Shown: piece by piece, positions 21,559-34,731 of the stretch
Layout of the letters: each line of letters begins with the position of its first letter
Numbering within the stretch: position 1 is the stretch's first letter
Assembly: GCF_050908995.1 (NCBI RefSeq)
Contig: NC_135126.1
Coordinates: 2,914,001 to 2,978,000, forward strand
DNA: 64,000 nucleotides
Origin: Andrena cerasifolii
Taxonomy: Eukaryota > Arthropoda > Insecta > Hymenoptera > Andrenidae
Direction: 5' to 3'
Position numbers and translations under genes: made by a program
The notes under the pieces: model-generated
What the model was told of the DNA's origin: nothing
What the model saw: only the letters and a program-made list of their open reading frames with translations
Database searches by the model: none

Positions 21559-24500
21559 TCAGTGATTAGAGAGTGACTGTTCATTATCTTTTCTCTCTAA
21601 CGAAAATTCACTGTTACGTCTAATTACTTGGACGCACAGTAGAATTTGGATGATGTTTAATAATTCATGTGATGTTGCGATATGGGTCATCGGCTTGGCG
21701 AGTGGAAAACGTTAATTATACATGCAGAACTGGAATAAAGAGGGTGTGCTTTTTCTTTGTGGAATCGACAGACCTCTGGTGTATCTCGACGTGCTTAAGG
21801 AGGCGGTAATAAGATTTCAGGATTAGAAGCGAGACTAGGGGCCCGGTGAAAGGTGAAATGCTTCTCAAATTGGACGGCTTCTCCAGCCAGTTTCCCTTTT
21901 TTTCCTTCACCATGACGAGATTATTTCTCCTTTCTAAATCGTTTTTGGTAGCAGCAGCGCGTTGTGGGTGTCCGCGTACAGGTGGATGGATAGATCGTTC
22001 TACAGGCGAAGGGAAGATATTATGTAAATAGTGGCTCGGACGGGTACATCTGTAGTACGAACTGCACGCCGTGTAATATCTAAAATTATAGATGTATCAG
22101 AATTTGACGAGGGTCGGGGAAAGCTGAAGAAGAAACTCCGTAGTACGTTATGTCATGTTCAATAGGGGAAACAGGCGAACAGTTGAAGGGGCCCGGTGTT
22201 CTAGAATGCGGAGCCCCGGCTATTTTTTCGTACGAAATAATGAAGGCGTAACTGAAGAGGAATAGTAATGCAAACGAAAGCGTGGTTGGCGATTCGCTTT
22301 GTAATCGTTCTGCGCGCTAAAAGTAGAATGGCGAGTCGTTTTACTTCGCCACTTTGCGAAGTACGATGCGAAGAAACTTTCTTCGGGGATGAAAGTGCTT
22401 GAAAGAAGTAGCATGGAATGATGAATTGGCCAATTTGCCATACTTTATAGCAATATCTCTGAGAAATGCTTATTCTTCTTCATCGGTTAGCTTCGACTGT
22501 TATTACAAGTTTTCTATCAGCCATGGATAAAAATTGACGTTGCTTCATTTTTCTCAAGAATTTTACTATCACATCTGTACACATTGGGTATTAAAAACCA
22601 CAGCAAATAAATAAATATTGCTCTAGAATTATTTACAGAGCCACCGTGTGGGTAAATAGAGCTCGATTAAATCAATTTTATTATATTCTCTTTAATGCAC
22701 ATGTTCTCTTGCCTCGATCATGGAATTCTCTATTCGGAATTTAATTTATCGTGCACGTAAGCGAATTAGCCAATAATCTGTAGTCGAACCAACGGAAGGG
22801 AGACACGGGTTAGTCATGCAGCTCTGTTTCACGTCATCCATAGATCCTTTTATTTCATTTTTCTATCATTGCATTATTCACCGATTTACGTCGCTAGATA
22901 CCATAGACTCGCGCCAATAAATAGCTCATTTATCGCTTTTCCTTTTGCACCAGCCACTGGCCACAGTCTATTCTCAGCCCCTGCAGATTGTTTTACTTTC
23001 AATACTTGAACACGATTATCTCTGGACTTCAACATTTACACGTTCCACAGAGGCCATTAACACGATCTATAAGTAATTCATTCTTGTTATCTGTCGTTAC
23101 ACGATTTTAGTGGTTGCACCTTAAATTACTCTGCGTGAGTCACAGTTACGTTCACTATAAAACGTGACACGTCTCTTCTTTAATCAGTTTTGCGATTAGG
23201 TAATAGCCAATATTCCCCTGCGAAGGCTTCTTTCGCACCAACAAATATGCAACTCCCTAAATCCTTGTATAATCGAATATAGTACAGCGAATGCAGGGTG
23301 CCGTTTTGATCCGCAATGGTACAAATTCTTCCTCAGAATTCTCATCATAACTTTCCTATTAAATTCTGATTTTATTATAATCTGAACATCTCACTTTCCC
23401 GGGATAGCACCACAAATATTTAAAAAAAAAACATAAATACCTTAGTATGCATTCAAACGGGCCCTCCATTCAGCAAGTGACCCTTAATCATTCATTAAAC
23501 CGAGCGCCCCAAAATTCTACTAAAAACAAGCGACGAGGCAACAACATAAGACCACTTGAAATTAATGGAAAGCAGGAGGCCAGAGCTTGAGACGTTGGAA
23601 ATGAAGACGCGTCGCCGTTTAGACTCCCTTTAATTTCTAAATTACCCAACGAATTGCATTGGCGTTAATGGAGACGATAGGATCGGCGATGGCCGGGCTT
23701 GCTCGCACGCGCTATTCGTGCTCCCATTGATCGTGCAGCGAACCGTAATTTTTGCAGGATTAATTTCACGTTAATTTCGCCAGGGGAGCCGGCCACCAGC
23801 TTCAAGGTATGCAACAAATGTTTCTCCTTCTCCCCATCTAGCGTGGCGCACCGTATATATCGCGACACCTCCTCTACACGAGCGTGGAGTGAAAGTACTC
23901 GGAATTCTTGCGGCCAGTTTGAACGGAGGGTTCGCCTCCGAAGAGGCTTACGCAACGACGCGTATGGTAACAGGTGTATTACCTGTGTAATAACGTGTCC
24001 AGCGGGCCCGGGGCCCGTTCGCACATGCGTACCGGCCACAATGTAGCAGCACGCGTGCAAAAATATCGCGGACACGAAGGTCTCGTGTTACTTGGCACGC
24101 GGATCGGGTCCCGCGATTCGGACCAAATTCGTTTACATCCATGGCCGTCGGAATGTTAGGTATGTAGGATTGAAGGTATTCAGTTCTGCGGTCAAATTGG
24201 ACTCGCAATTAGTCAAGTCCTTTCTCCAGTAACTAACGAGGAAACGTTTCCAACCTCGAAAACTCTAATTTTAATGAAATTTAATGGGAATGATCATATT
24301 GGAGTACCTATGCAAGGAGCAATTTTGTTCTGTGGAAATGCACACCGAGGGGGTGAAATCAACCCTTAAAATTGTCGCATTGAAGTTATCGCAGAGTGCA
24401 GAGTGGTAATGAAATTTTAATATTAATCTGACTTTGTCATGAGAACTTTGCGTATTCTGGGTTGACTTATAATTTTAATGAGCACTGTGTACAAAGATGC

Positions 24501-24661
24501 ATAAACGATAGGAACTGCGTTTAGAATAAAGTAATGTCGTGTTGGTGTATGGAAACATAATTTCTAACTTCCATGGGAATATCTTATAATTGGATGGAAA
24601 GGGAGATTAAAAAGACTTCCGTGGATTTTATTACCCTTTAATTTTAATATCAGTTTGATAA
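21559..24661. other. Intergenic, no gene seen
   Basis: AT-rich DNA with a GC-rich island at 23660-24200. Open frames there on both strands overlap one another and are not protein-like. Confidence 0.5.
24348..24395. repeat. Short fragment of the CAAGGGAAGAT family
   Basis: GAGGGGGTGAAATCAACCC followed by TTAAAATTG resembles the internal region of the elements at 20247 and 41905. No terminus is present. Confidence 0.25.
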
Positions 24662-24883
24662 TCTTAATATATAAAGGAGAGAGCTTCTAATATGTTTGTG
24701 TGTTTGCCTGTCGTCTGAAACCTTTCCAACGATAAACTCCGGGATCACGAAATGTGCCTCAGCTCATTATGCTTGATTAATCCAGATGAATGTGACTATT
24801 TTCAGAAGAAAAAAGTTTAAACAAATTTTTTTATTTATAAGATCGGAATCTAAAATTCGGGCGAAGCCGAGTATTAAAGCTAG
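24662..24883 (+). mobile_element. Non-autonomous Helitron, 222 bp
   Basis: Starts TCTTAATATATAAAGGAGAG followed by a TTTGTGTGTTTGCC tract, and ends GGGCGAAGCCGAGTATTAAA then GCTAG. It has Helitron features: 5' TC, 3' CTAG, a GC hairpin (TTCGGGCGAAGCCGA) about 12 bases before the end, insertion between A and T, and no inverted repeats. The start and end sequences are the familiar insect Helitron type. No Rep/helicase. Confidence 0.82.
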
Positions 24884-27800
24884 TAGAATATAATATGAAA
24901 GGAACGGGTAAACTAAAGATGAAGGGATTTAACTGTGAACTAAGCTTCGGTTCTTGCTCGTCGGCCCAAACTTGAAACAAATAAGTGTCTCTCGCGGTCT
25001 ATCAATCGTTCGCCACTTAAATTACCGGTTGTTCGAGGAATGCGATTGAATCTCAGCCCACAATGCGCATACCTGCTTCGACGTTTCTATTGAACGCTCA
25101 CGTGCTAATCGGATCGCCCGCGTTGTTTTCTCAAGGAAACTCTAGTCGTAGGTAAAAGGTAGAAACTCTGAAGGATGTAGGAGCACCAACATTTTATTAA
25201 GATTTGTTATATCGCAGCATTGCATGAGAGCCACGTACCATTAATCAAATTTTTGACATATAAAATTCCAGCACTGTGATTGTAACTGTGTGTATACACG
25301 GCGTCCTATTTAAAGAAATTTAAGTTCGGATACAACGCAGACTAGGCCCTTTAAACTATTCTTCTTATCGATTAGTACTGTTAGAAAATGAAAAATCGGA
25401 GTACTAAGTGAAGAGTAGATGAGCCTGTGATAATTAATACTAATGCATTCCCTATGAGAGCATTTAAATGCCCTCAGGGAAGTACATTTCTTAAACTTGT
25501 GTTAATTACGGGTTAATGGAGCTGTTAAATACACTTCCCACCGAAAATTAGAACGCACCCAGACAATTTGATGCAATAGAGCGGATAAAAGTTTTTTTTA
25601 TTTAATACGACCATTATTAAATCGTCCAAGGTTGATTTTGGCATTGACCGTGTTAATATCAATAAAATTATGCAAGGTGCAGCATCGAGTCACTAAAGAC
25701 ACTCAGAGGGTATAATAATTTTGTTAGAATTAAAATTCAAAAACAAGGTGCACATATAATAGGCTTTGAAAACTGCATTGGTATATGTTATCCTTATCTG
25801 ATTTTGAGAAATTAATGCTGAATATGTTAACACGCAACATGCACACAGTATTATAAAGCTAACAAAATTTTCCAACCTTCTATCGTACACCACACTCGTT
25901 TTCATTTTTGTTTATATTACCATCTTTCTACGAACCTGCTCTAATATTCATTCTTAGAATTAATTCACTCACAATGAATTTAGTGAGTTGTAACAGGACA
26001 GATGTCTAATACAGTAGTATCTTCGTGGTCAATTATTTATCGGTGCACTGTTTAATAGACGAAATTACCTTTACATGTGTGTCCCACAATTGCGATTGTT
26101 AAATGCATTTGGCAGAACATCAATTAGACCGATAGAAAGGAAGTGTCCTTCGAGCAGGAGAAGTAGCAAATATTTTAGAATCCAGAGACTATTGTTTCAC
26201 TTGGAATTTGGTTGGTTTCTTCGATGGAGTGTTAGTGATTTTATGGTTCACGTGCAAATTGTGTAAATTACAGTTCTCGCGATAATATTACGTTGTATTA
26301 ACACCTCGATCAGGCCGATAGCGTTATTACCAAGCTATTTGAATCGCTCAAACGCCGTCAGATGTATAATATAATAATGTTAGCGTAATACTATAATCTC
26401 GAGCTATCATAGTAATACTAGGAGGACATTTAAATAGCGTTGAAGTTGGAGTGCTAATGCAAGTGAATCGTGTAAATTGCACGGCTATTGGTTACATCCT
26501 TTCCCCACTAAATCCACCGAGAAACCAAGAAATAATAAAAACACTTGATAATAACGTGGTAAAATAATAAAACGGCATGCTCGTGGATCACAAACGCATA
26601 GTTATGAAATAACTATTACACTCTTCGCGAACTATTTGCAAAAGTTACTAGCCACAGTGCTATTCTATCAACCTTCTACAAAATTTGAATACAAACAGAT
26701 GAGATAACTTCAGAAATATTTAAAAAAAAAATCAGTAAAATCTAAAAGTCATACACTGGAAAGTAATATTTGGATATCTCAAATCTTCGGAATTAAAATT
26801 TCTCACATATTATCTAGCACGGATAAAATTAATCCACACCTGGCAAAGGGAAATCAAACGAAGGGTTCGAGCTATCGACAGAAGCAACGCTGCCATACCC
26901 CTTATCGTTAGATACAGGCAAACGTACAGACACGAACAGCCGTTCGAGTGAATTCCTCAAGCGAAGAGTGATTAGGAACACCGTGACCAAAGCCGTTTCA
27001 TTCCTCAGCGTCGTGGAATTCATGTTAACGAGTAATTGAATGTAAAGGGGCGTCCACGTCTGCTGTCGCTGTGCAGTCGAACATTAAGATGAAATATCTC
27101 TGGCCTCCGCAAGAATACCGTCAAATTGACGATCAAAGGCCTAATTCGTAATACCATAATCCGCGCTGGCTGTAATTAACGGAGCGCATCGCGCATCCTC
27201 GTGACGTCTGAGATTCCATCTTTCGACGAATCGCCCCGTACGAAAGATCGCACGTGTTATTAATCGCCGCTGTAAACATTAATTTCGAATTAACGTCGGT
27301 GGTAATCCGACGTTCAGTGGCTACCATTGAGAAGCGATTACACGCCCGCGCCTATCGCGAACTTTCATCGAAGGATCTGAGGCCATCCGTCGTTGAATTT
27401 CTAAGTTTTCCCTGATAACTCGCTAATCAGCCTCGGCCCCTCATTAACGCCGTTTAAAGTCAATGCGATGGAAATGAAGTTTACGGAAGCGCAGGCCTGC
27501 TTACAGTAATTATCGATGTGAAAAGGAATAGCTGAGAATGCAAGGTCGAGCACTTCCTCTTTCTGCAGTTTTCTGCGGAATGCCTCGCGCAAGCGAATTC
27601 AGGACGTCTTTTAGCGACAGTGAAAGGATGAAGTACGTGTCTGGCACACGTCATCTCTGGGGGGGAAATAATGGCTGTAAATAAACGCCTGTCGCGTGTG
27701 ACTGTAGGTTTTTTCCCTAAGTAGTTTATTATTTACCGAGACCGCTCTTACGTGGGCTATTAATTTCTCCGAGGTAGACGGGTTGTGCGCGATGATCGGT

Positions 27801-29462
27801 GTTTGATAATGCTCGTCTTTCTTTTTTTAGATAAAAACCGTCACTGAGATTTACAGTTTTGTGTGCTTGGAATTGTTGATTGGTATTATGATCGCTTGAA
27901 AATTGGAAGTGTGGTACATTTCCTTGTTTGGTGTGGCCTTAGGCTTAGAGTTTAAGCTTTGAGAAAATTGATTTAAAGAGACAAATTATTTGTGTAATTA
28001 GCAACAAATTTTATAATATAGGTATAGGGAGGTTTTAGGGTGATAAGATTTGCTTTTAAAGCGGGTAGATTTAAAAACAGTAATTTTTAACTAGCGGGAG
28101 AGCAGGGATTCTTTAATATTGTCGACATATTTCTATATTTTAATGGTTTTCTTGTACTTCTTGGGAATACAGCCTTTCACTGTCATGTCCTCAAATAGTA
28201 TATTATGAGCGTTTACATAATTTACTCTCCTAGACCTCTGAAGCTCTACTATCCTCTGTTAATCCAGGTGTTTAAAAAATATTATAAATTATTCGCAGTA
28301 ATTCTTTGCTCTTCTTAAAATAATGACAAATATAGACGCAACAGGTATGCTAGAAATGTTGCGCTTAACGCAATGCCATAAACGTCTCTCGCAAAAAGCC
28401 GCTTCAGTTCCTTTGTTAAGGGAAAGAAAGCTGGAATAGAAATTCTTCATTACCCATATTCAGCCCGCACATATTTCACTGGCGAATTACTCGACTGTTT
28501 CGGTAGCCCCGAGACTTCCTCCTACACGAAGAAAAACACAGCAATCTATTAAACCTAATTAACTACTATCTGGCGTTCCAAGATCAATCTATATTCCTAC
28601 CAAAGCGGTATTCCGCACGACAGCAGAAATAAGAGAAATTCGCGATAAGCTGCTCACGAGCCAAATATCATTTGCTTCCCTCGGTTACTCTTATCGATCT
28701 CCCAAATAGAAAGTTCGATTAGCTCCGTTTGAACTCGACGCAAAGGTGCCTCTACCGCGGTGCAAAAAACTGACTACCTCGGGATTGATATTTAAAAAGC
28801 CAGGGTTTGGAAAGCCATTAGTTTTCACGTCGCGTTGTGCAACGCGTTATTACGAATGCGCAACCAATCCTCGTAGTCTTGCCGGGTGACAATAAATGGA
28901 ACACGCTGTACGCTTTGGCCAGACCTGTAATTTCGCGTAGAGGAGTGCAGGAGCGAGATGGGTATTTGATGACGTCCTACTTAAACCTCCTCCCGGAATA
29001 AAGGACTGAACTTCCGCGATAAAATCTCGTTAGATTTCTCTGCTGTTTAGAAACCTCGAGTTGAGGTCAACCGCGGCGCACTACTGTGATACTTCCCCGA
29101 GCCTTTGATTATCATTATTATTGCTGTAATTCGAGGACAAGTGAAATTTTGGCGTATTTCATGGCGAGTGCTGTTGCATCGGGAATGGGGAAGGATTGAA
29201 TGGACTTCCGTGACAGAAGATTTCTCCCCTGTTTAGAAATCTTGTACCGCGGTATCGGTGTCTCTTTCGTCGCCGTTATTCAGATAACTCGATGCCAAGT
29301 GAGATTTTGGAATATGAGAAGGGAATGTTCAATGCGTTTCCGTTATAGGAGCACTTATAGATTTCTCTTTCTGTTTGGAGATCTTCGATGTTAGACTGCT
29401 GTGCTGTATTTGACTATTTAATAGCTTTCCGTTATTGTCGTAGGAGTGACTTGAAAAGAGAT
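24884..29462. other. Intergenic, no gene or repeat resolved
   Basis: Alternating AT-rich and moderately GC-rich sequence (islands near 26830-27600 and 28600-29060). It is the longest stretch here without a recognisable transposon. Confidence 0.5.
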
Positions 29463-29464
29463 TA

Positions 29465-30638
29465 GGGGAGACCGGGGCGAGTTACATTTTTCAGTTTTTT
29501 ATTTGTTTTTGCATTCCATATTAAATACTATCAATGACTCTCACTTAAAGTACGTTCTTTCCTCCACCGATGACCGCTATCGCAAGCCATTTTGAAGGTC
29601 GAGACACGTTGTATCAACGTGCCCCGAGTAGGGGCTAGTTGTTACGCAATACGGGGCAAGTTGTTATAGGATTAAATTTTACGAAACGAGGCTTATTATG
29701 AGTAACATAATAATATTTTCTTGGACGAAAGTAAATGTATTAATGGTAAGAATCTATTACATTAAATATACAATAAAAAATCTATTTTAAAAATAATAAT
29801 AAAAACTAGACTCGTGTCTATTATTTTTGGTGGTTTTATTTCTCATCTGCCTTTTCTTTACTGTATGTTTTTTTTATTTTTATGTCTTCAATTTCCTTCT
29901 TAAAACTTTTTAATAAAATCTTTTTAGGTTTTGATTTTTTACTTTTCGTTTTTCCTTTTAACAGTTGTTCCTGTCGTATGGATTCTCTTACGGGCGTGTT
30001 TGTTAAAATTTCTGATTTCATCTCCTTTCTTCGTAAAATTGTGGTCTTTTTTCCGCTACAGGATACGGTCTTACTTGTTCAGAAGTTACACGTGGTTGAC
30101 ATGAGTTGGCAAAACTTGTAGACGGTTCGGACGTATCAATAATTATAGTCTGGGACACTATTATATTGTGAGGAGATTCCGCCTCGATTATAGTTTCATC
30201 TCACAGTGACTCGTGGTAACTAAAGGGTTAAATTAATAAATTAATTACTAAACACAATGTAACAACATGCCCCGGTTGACACCATTGTGTATAAAAAGCT
30301 ATAAGTTCATACCAGTTTGGTGTATTCCTATGTTCTTGGTACGAATCTGCAGCTAAAGGAACACTGATTCAAGCGTGGTAATATTAATTTACATACATTT
30401 ATCTGTCTGTTCGGTAGAAAAGATTGAAGTAGAAAGAGAAAAGTTACTATTAGTACCGAGAACACAAAAAACTGTAATAAAGTGACAACGCGTGAACCGA
30501 CTACAAACAAACAACATACACAACTGTGCATGGTTGAAACACATCAGCCACTTCATCGTCGAAGTGATAGCCCAAGCGAAAAAAATTTAAACTGCTTTGT
30601 AACAACCTGCCCCTGTAACATCTAGCCCCGGTTTCCCC
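29465..30638. mobile_element. pogo-type element, 1174 bp, internally deleted
   Basis: Flanked by TA (29463-29464 and 30639-30640). Ends are GGGGAGACCGGGGCGAG and, inverted, TAGCCCCGGTTTCCCC, a relative of the GGGTAGACCGGGG ends at 14792. The motif GGGGCAAGTTGTTA recurs inside. The minus strand carries a frame-broken transposase C-terminal region (29836-30190). The conserved catalytic part is absent, so it cannot be autonomous. Confidence 0.78.
29836..30190 (-). pseudogene. Broken pogo-type transposase C-terminal region
   Basis: In one minus-strand frame the segment reads ..EQVRPYPVAEKRPQ; after a frameshift near 30030 it continues RRKEMKSEILTNTPVR and a Lys-rich stretch ending ADEK and a stop. 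RPYPxA followed by a basic run and S-x-I-L-T-x-T-P is the usual sequence after the DDE domain of pogo/jerky-like transposases. No DDE motif is left. A separate small gene is unlikely because the reading continues in two frames. Confidence 0.6.
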
Positions 30639-31313
30639 TACATTTTTTTGAGGATTTGTCGCTTCGAATGAAGAGGTGAATGTTTGTAGGGGTATTCTTT
30701 TTTTTGGATGGTTTTTAATTGAAAGTTCAGACATCTTTGCTTTATTCATTATTAAGAAGAAATACAGAATCTATCTGGGAACAGTTTCTAATCGCAAAGA
30801 CAACCGTGATTAAACATCTACTTTACGATCGCTTTGAAGACATATCTCATTTAATCTATAATCAGTACAAGCAGGATCTAATAGGGTAGTAAATCAAATC
30901 GAACTTGGAAACCGCCGGTTCCCTTCTGATTTCTCCGCGGTCCTAGGAATAATCGGATGTCGACGTCTCCGTAATAATACTGTCTCTAAAAAATTTACAA
31001 TCTCGCGTCATTTGGTACTTCTAATTAAAATTATCAAGTGGACACAGTTCGTTGATTACCGAGGTATCTATGTCTCACAAATTCTCGATTTCTCCCTACT
31101 AGCTTATGTATTTCTTCGACTGGAGGTTGTCAGTATAGGTATTCGTAGACTTCGTCACGGGTGTTCCACCAGTTCGACAGAATTACGATCTGGTAATCAA
31201 TGTCGCCACGTTATTTCTTAGCACATGTATTGCTTCAGTGTCTCAGTGCCATTAGAATCTTAACTAATCCAACTCCACTACTACTGAAACATCAAAACAC
31301 AATTTCAAAGGTA

Positions 31314-32048
31314 GGGTAGGGTGGGGCTACAAGTCCCGTTTTTCATATAAATCTATGTAGAATTTAGTAATAACAATCTAGAGATATCTGGTGTTATTTT
31401 GTATAAACTATAACTATTATGCTTCACGTTCACGAAGTTCGTTTGTTGATATTGTTATTTTCTGTTGAGTTATACCACAAAATGATTGTCAATGTAAAAT
31501 GGACTTCTTGCCCCACGCACGGGGCAAACAATCCCTAATGTCTTATCGTGTAATATTAAACTGAATAAGTAAAAAACTCTTTTCGAATCAACAAATATTT
31601 ATTAAACCAATTCTTTTTGGTACCTATAGTTGCAATATTGAAAGGAAAGCATGACTTATTTAACGAAAAATAAAAATAGAAGTCAAAGGTTCACTGTGAA
31701 CTAAAAACTAAAAAAAATCGCTCAAGTAAAACAAAAACACTATTGAAAGACTTTGGCATCATTTCTTTATGCTTTGGCCATCTTATTATGAGAACAAATA
31801 ATAAAATATACTTTAATTACTTCGTATGAAACAATAAAGACGACGTATTTCTTTTGGTTTTCGATTCATAAAATAACGAAGGCGTCTTGTAATTCGCACG
31901 AGCGACCAGGAGCGATTGGCGGCTCTGTAGTCACCTCTGTTTCTTCTCGTCTTTTACATAGTATACTGCAAACTCGATACCTTGTTTAGAAGTAGAGATT
32001 TTGAATTCGGGACTTTTTACCCGCCGAACTTTTAGCCCCACTCTATCC
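31314..32048. mobile_element. TA-flanked TIR element, 735 bp
   Basis: TA at 31312-31313 and 32049-32050. Ends are GGGTAGGGTGGGGCTACAAG and, inverted, CTTTTAGCCCCACTCTATCC. The G-rich ends and internal GGGGCAA motif place it near the other TA-flanked pogo-type elements, but no transposase remnant was recognised. Confidence 0.72.
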
Positions 32049-32268
32049 TACAGGACTTTCAAATCCTTAGACAGTACATCTACTATCATCCGATACCTCT
32101 TTCTATCATACCCTCCGCCCCCTGAAAACATCACCTATTATATTTTTGCTGCTTTGGCGGCTTTTAATTTAAAACAGTCGAAACTATTTCAAAATTAATA
32201 TAATATGGCAACTCACATCTGAGTCGTTGCTAATTCGCTGCATGAAATAAAAGTGAATTTGTTTTTAA

Positions 32269-32703
32269 CCCTTCGTTGACACACCTCCTTTTTCGATCAA
32301 CTTTGACATACCTGGGTGGCTCACACCCAGAGCAATTTTTGAACGACTGCCATTCTCCTCTAAGAAATCCAATTTTTGTGAAAAAAATCATGGGTCAATT
32401 TCGAAGTCTCTAGAATGTATTCCAACAGATTTTTCATTGAAATTTTATTACCGTTTTTGTAAAATAAAAACTAGATTACCACACGTCGAGAAAAACGAGG
32501 AAAATATTTAAAAAATTGTAACTTCTACAAATTTCAATATTAGAAGCTAAAAATCTACAGAGCTGTTGTTCGGATATTATACTTTCAGAGAAAAAATAGT
32601 GTGTAAGTCGCCTTTGGAAAAAAACTATTTATTTTAAATATAGAAGGTACAGAGCATCAATATCAGCTTATGGGTGGCTCACACCCAGAGTGTCAACGAA
32701 GGG
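32269..32703 (+). mobile_element. piggyBac-like MITE, family A copy 2 (435 bp)
   Basis: The best-preserved copy: TTAA on both sides (32265-32268 and 32704-32707), CCCTTCGTTGACAC at the left and GTGTCAACGAAGGG at the right, with the GGGTGGCTCACACCC palindrome inside each end. Same orientation as copy 1, with only scattered substitutions between them. Confidence 0.9.
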
Positions 32704-32729
32704 TTAAGGTTGTCTCAAGCCTCTGTGTT

Positions 32730-32872
32730 CAAACCTTTTCCAATTCCTTTCGCTCAAAATTTGCCGCCCTCCAAAATTCTCCGTTCCCCAAAATTTGCGG
32801 CTCCCAGAAATTTGTCGCTTCCCAAAATTTGCCGCCCTAAGCTGCAGCCTACTTAGCCTATACGTACCCAAG
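32730..32872 (+). repeat. AAAATTTGCCGCCC minisatellite and probable TIR-element end
   Basis: About five degenerate units of 17-18 bases built on CAAAATTTGCCGCCCTC. They are followed by CCTATACGTACCCAAGTCTG and CCCCTG. The terminal CAGGGGCAGACTTGGG (read inverted) looks like the end of a TIR transposon of the type that carries such units subterminally; no other end was found. Confidence 0.5.
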
Positions 32873-34727
32873 TCTGCCCCTGCGTGACACCATTGAAAAT
32901 GAAATAATAGCTAGTACTGAGACCTAACAATATCAATAATATATTATATTAACACGAAATCTGTTCTAAACTGCAATGTAGCCAATCCGAAGGTTTGGAA
33001 CGACAATGTCTCAGCTGTAGTATCTACCGATGTGTCTTCCTGCAAGACGGCATGACACCGAAGTCATCGATCCTCGCGTTAACAGCTCGCGGCACGTGCG
33101 TTACGTGGAACCGTGCAATATTCCTGCAGGTCGGCATAAAAGTGCATACACGCGCGAGCCCGTGCAGTTCCTGCATACGACTGCAAGGACTTTCTCCAGC
33201 CCGGGGGCGTAGTACGCGTTGATGTATCGTAAGTTTGCTTACTCGTGCGCCGCAGCCTGTTCCTTTCTTTCGAGCCTGAAAGTTAATGCATTTTAATCGT
33301 TCGCGCGCCGATATCTCCGTATCGCGCGGTATTATTGGCGCGCCTTAATTAATTGGAAACTCGAGGCTGCCACGGTTCGGTGTAATTCCATCTAGGATGA
33401 TTCATCGGGCGATCAATGGGGCCGGGAGTGGACATCGTGTTCATCGAAGAAATACTAATTTCTGGCGATGTTTCCCAAGTCAGCGGTTTCAGGAAAGGAA
33501 TCGTTGGAACACTCTTGCATCAGAATGGATTTCTTTGGGATGTTGCTTTAGAATAACAGTGATAGCATAGTGGTTATGGATGTCCGAGCTGCGATGAGAA
33601 ATGAATTGGTCGCTTCATCCTGATCAAAAATTCGTCTCGATGACATTTATATTTTATAGCTTTGGTGTTTCGAAAGTTTCAATTAGCGTCACTTGTTCTT
33701 ATATCGAGGAAATTAACCGGCGACGAGATGGTAATTAATGGAATGTGAAACTGAGTTTCTTTCCTCGACGAATCATTGAAAAAAGAAATCGTTTCGTCGC
33801 GCTGATTAGCGGATAGTTTTTGAAGATTTTATTAATGTCGTATTTCATAGCGAGCAGGTCATAAAAGAGGCAAGACTGAAGCTTGTCCCTGCCTTCTGAC
33901 GTTGATCCTTGTTTAGTAGAAAGCGTAGTAAACCCCTCAGGTGTAAATCTTCTGTACAGCCTTTAAAATGAAGTTCAATGGACTTTGATTGGGTCTATTA
34001 AAAGCAAAACACAAATTTTTCCTAACACACATGTGTGCACATTAAAAATCTCGCTGCATATCTCGAACACTATTTTCACTTTACAAGATTAAAAAAATTA
34101 CAAGAACTCTGTACATATTCAGCACGAAGAGTTCCGATCATTAAGAAATTATAATTTCCCATTCAGCAACGTGCTTGTCCTATCATTCATCATTTCCACC
34201 CATTAATTCCATTCTTCCTTGAGCCTGCGCGGTGGATATTAAAAAACCAAGCAATTCGGTTTATCCTTCCGCCGAGCTGTCGGACTCGGGCATCCGAAGG
34301 CCTCTCTAACGCTAGAATTCTGAAAGGAGGATCTGTGCACTTGATAATGATAGAAACGGATACGCATTAGCAGCGTTACCTGCATCCTCGCTTTCGCGAC
34401 GCGTACTGCCTGCTAATCATTAGAAAATTACAATCGAGCTCGGACTGCTCGTAATAACTTCCGCGGAACGTGAATTCGAGACGACCAATAAGAGATGTGG
34501 ATTAACGCGAATCGAAAGGCAAGGCCTCATTACCGCTTTGTCCTGGGCGACAGGTGTCTGAGCAGCGAAGATGCTCGTGCGTTTCCTCTTGTGCACTGAC
34601 TCGGTTGTTTCGCTGACTTTTACGATCATCGATGCTTTGGAATAATGTACGCACGACTGTTGCATTTGCTCAGACCAATTTTCCGCAAGAATGCGTTATA
34701 TCACTGGGGGTGTAAGGCTTTGTTTCT
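32873..34727. other. Intergenic, GC-rich at its edges
   Basis: GC-rich near 33000-33400 and 34220-34680. Nothing codes convincingly. It lies between the inverted family A MITE copies. Confidence 0.5.
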
Positions 34728-34731
34728 TTCA

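Noticed and set aside
32730..32872. Possible CRISPR-like spaced repeats
   Set aside because: Units are degenerate and tandem with no unique spacers, and the context is eukaryotic.
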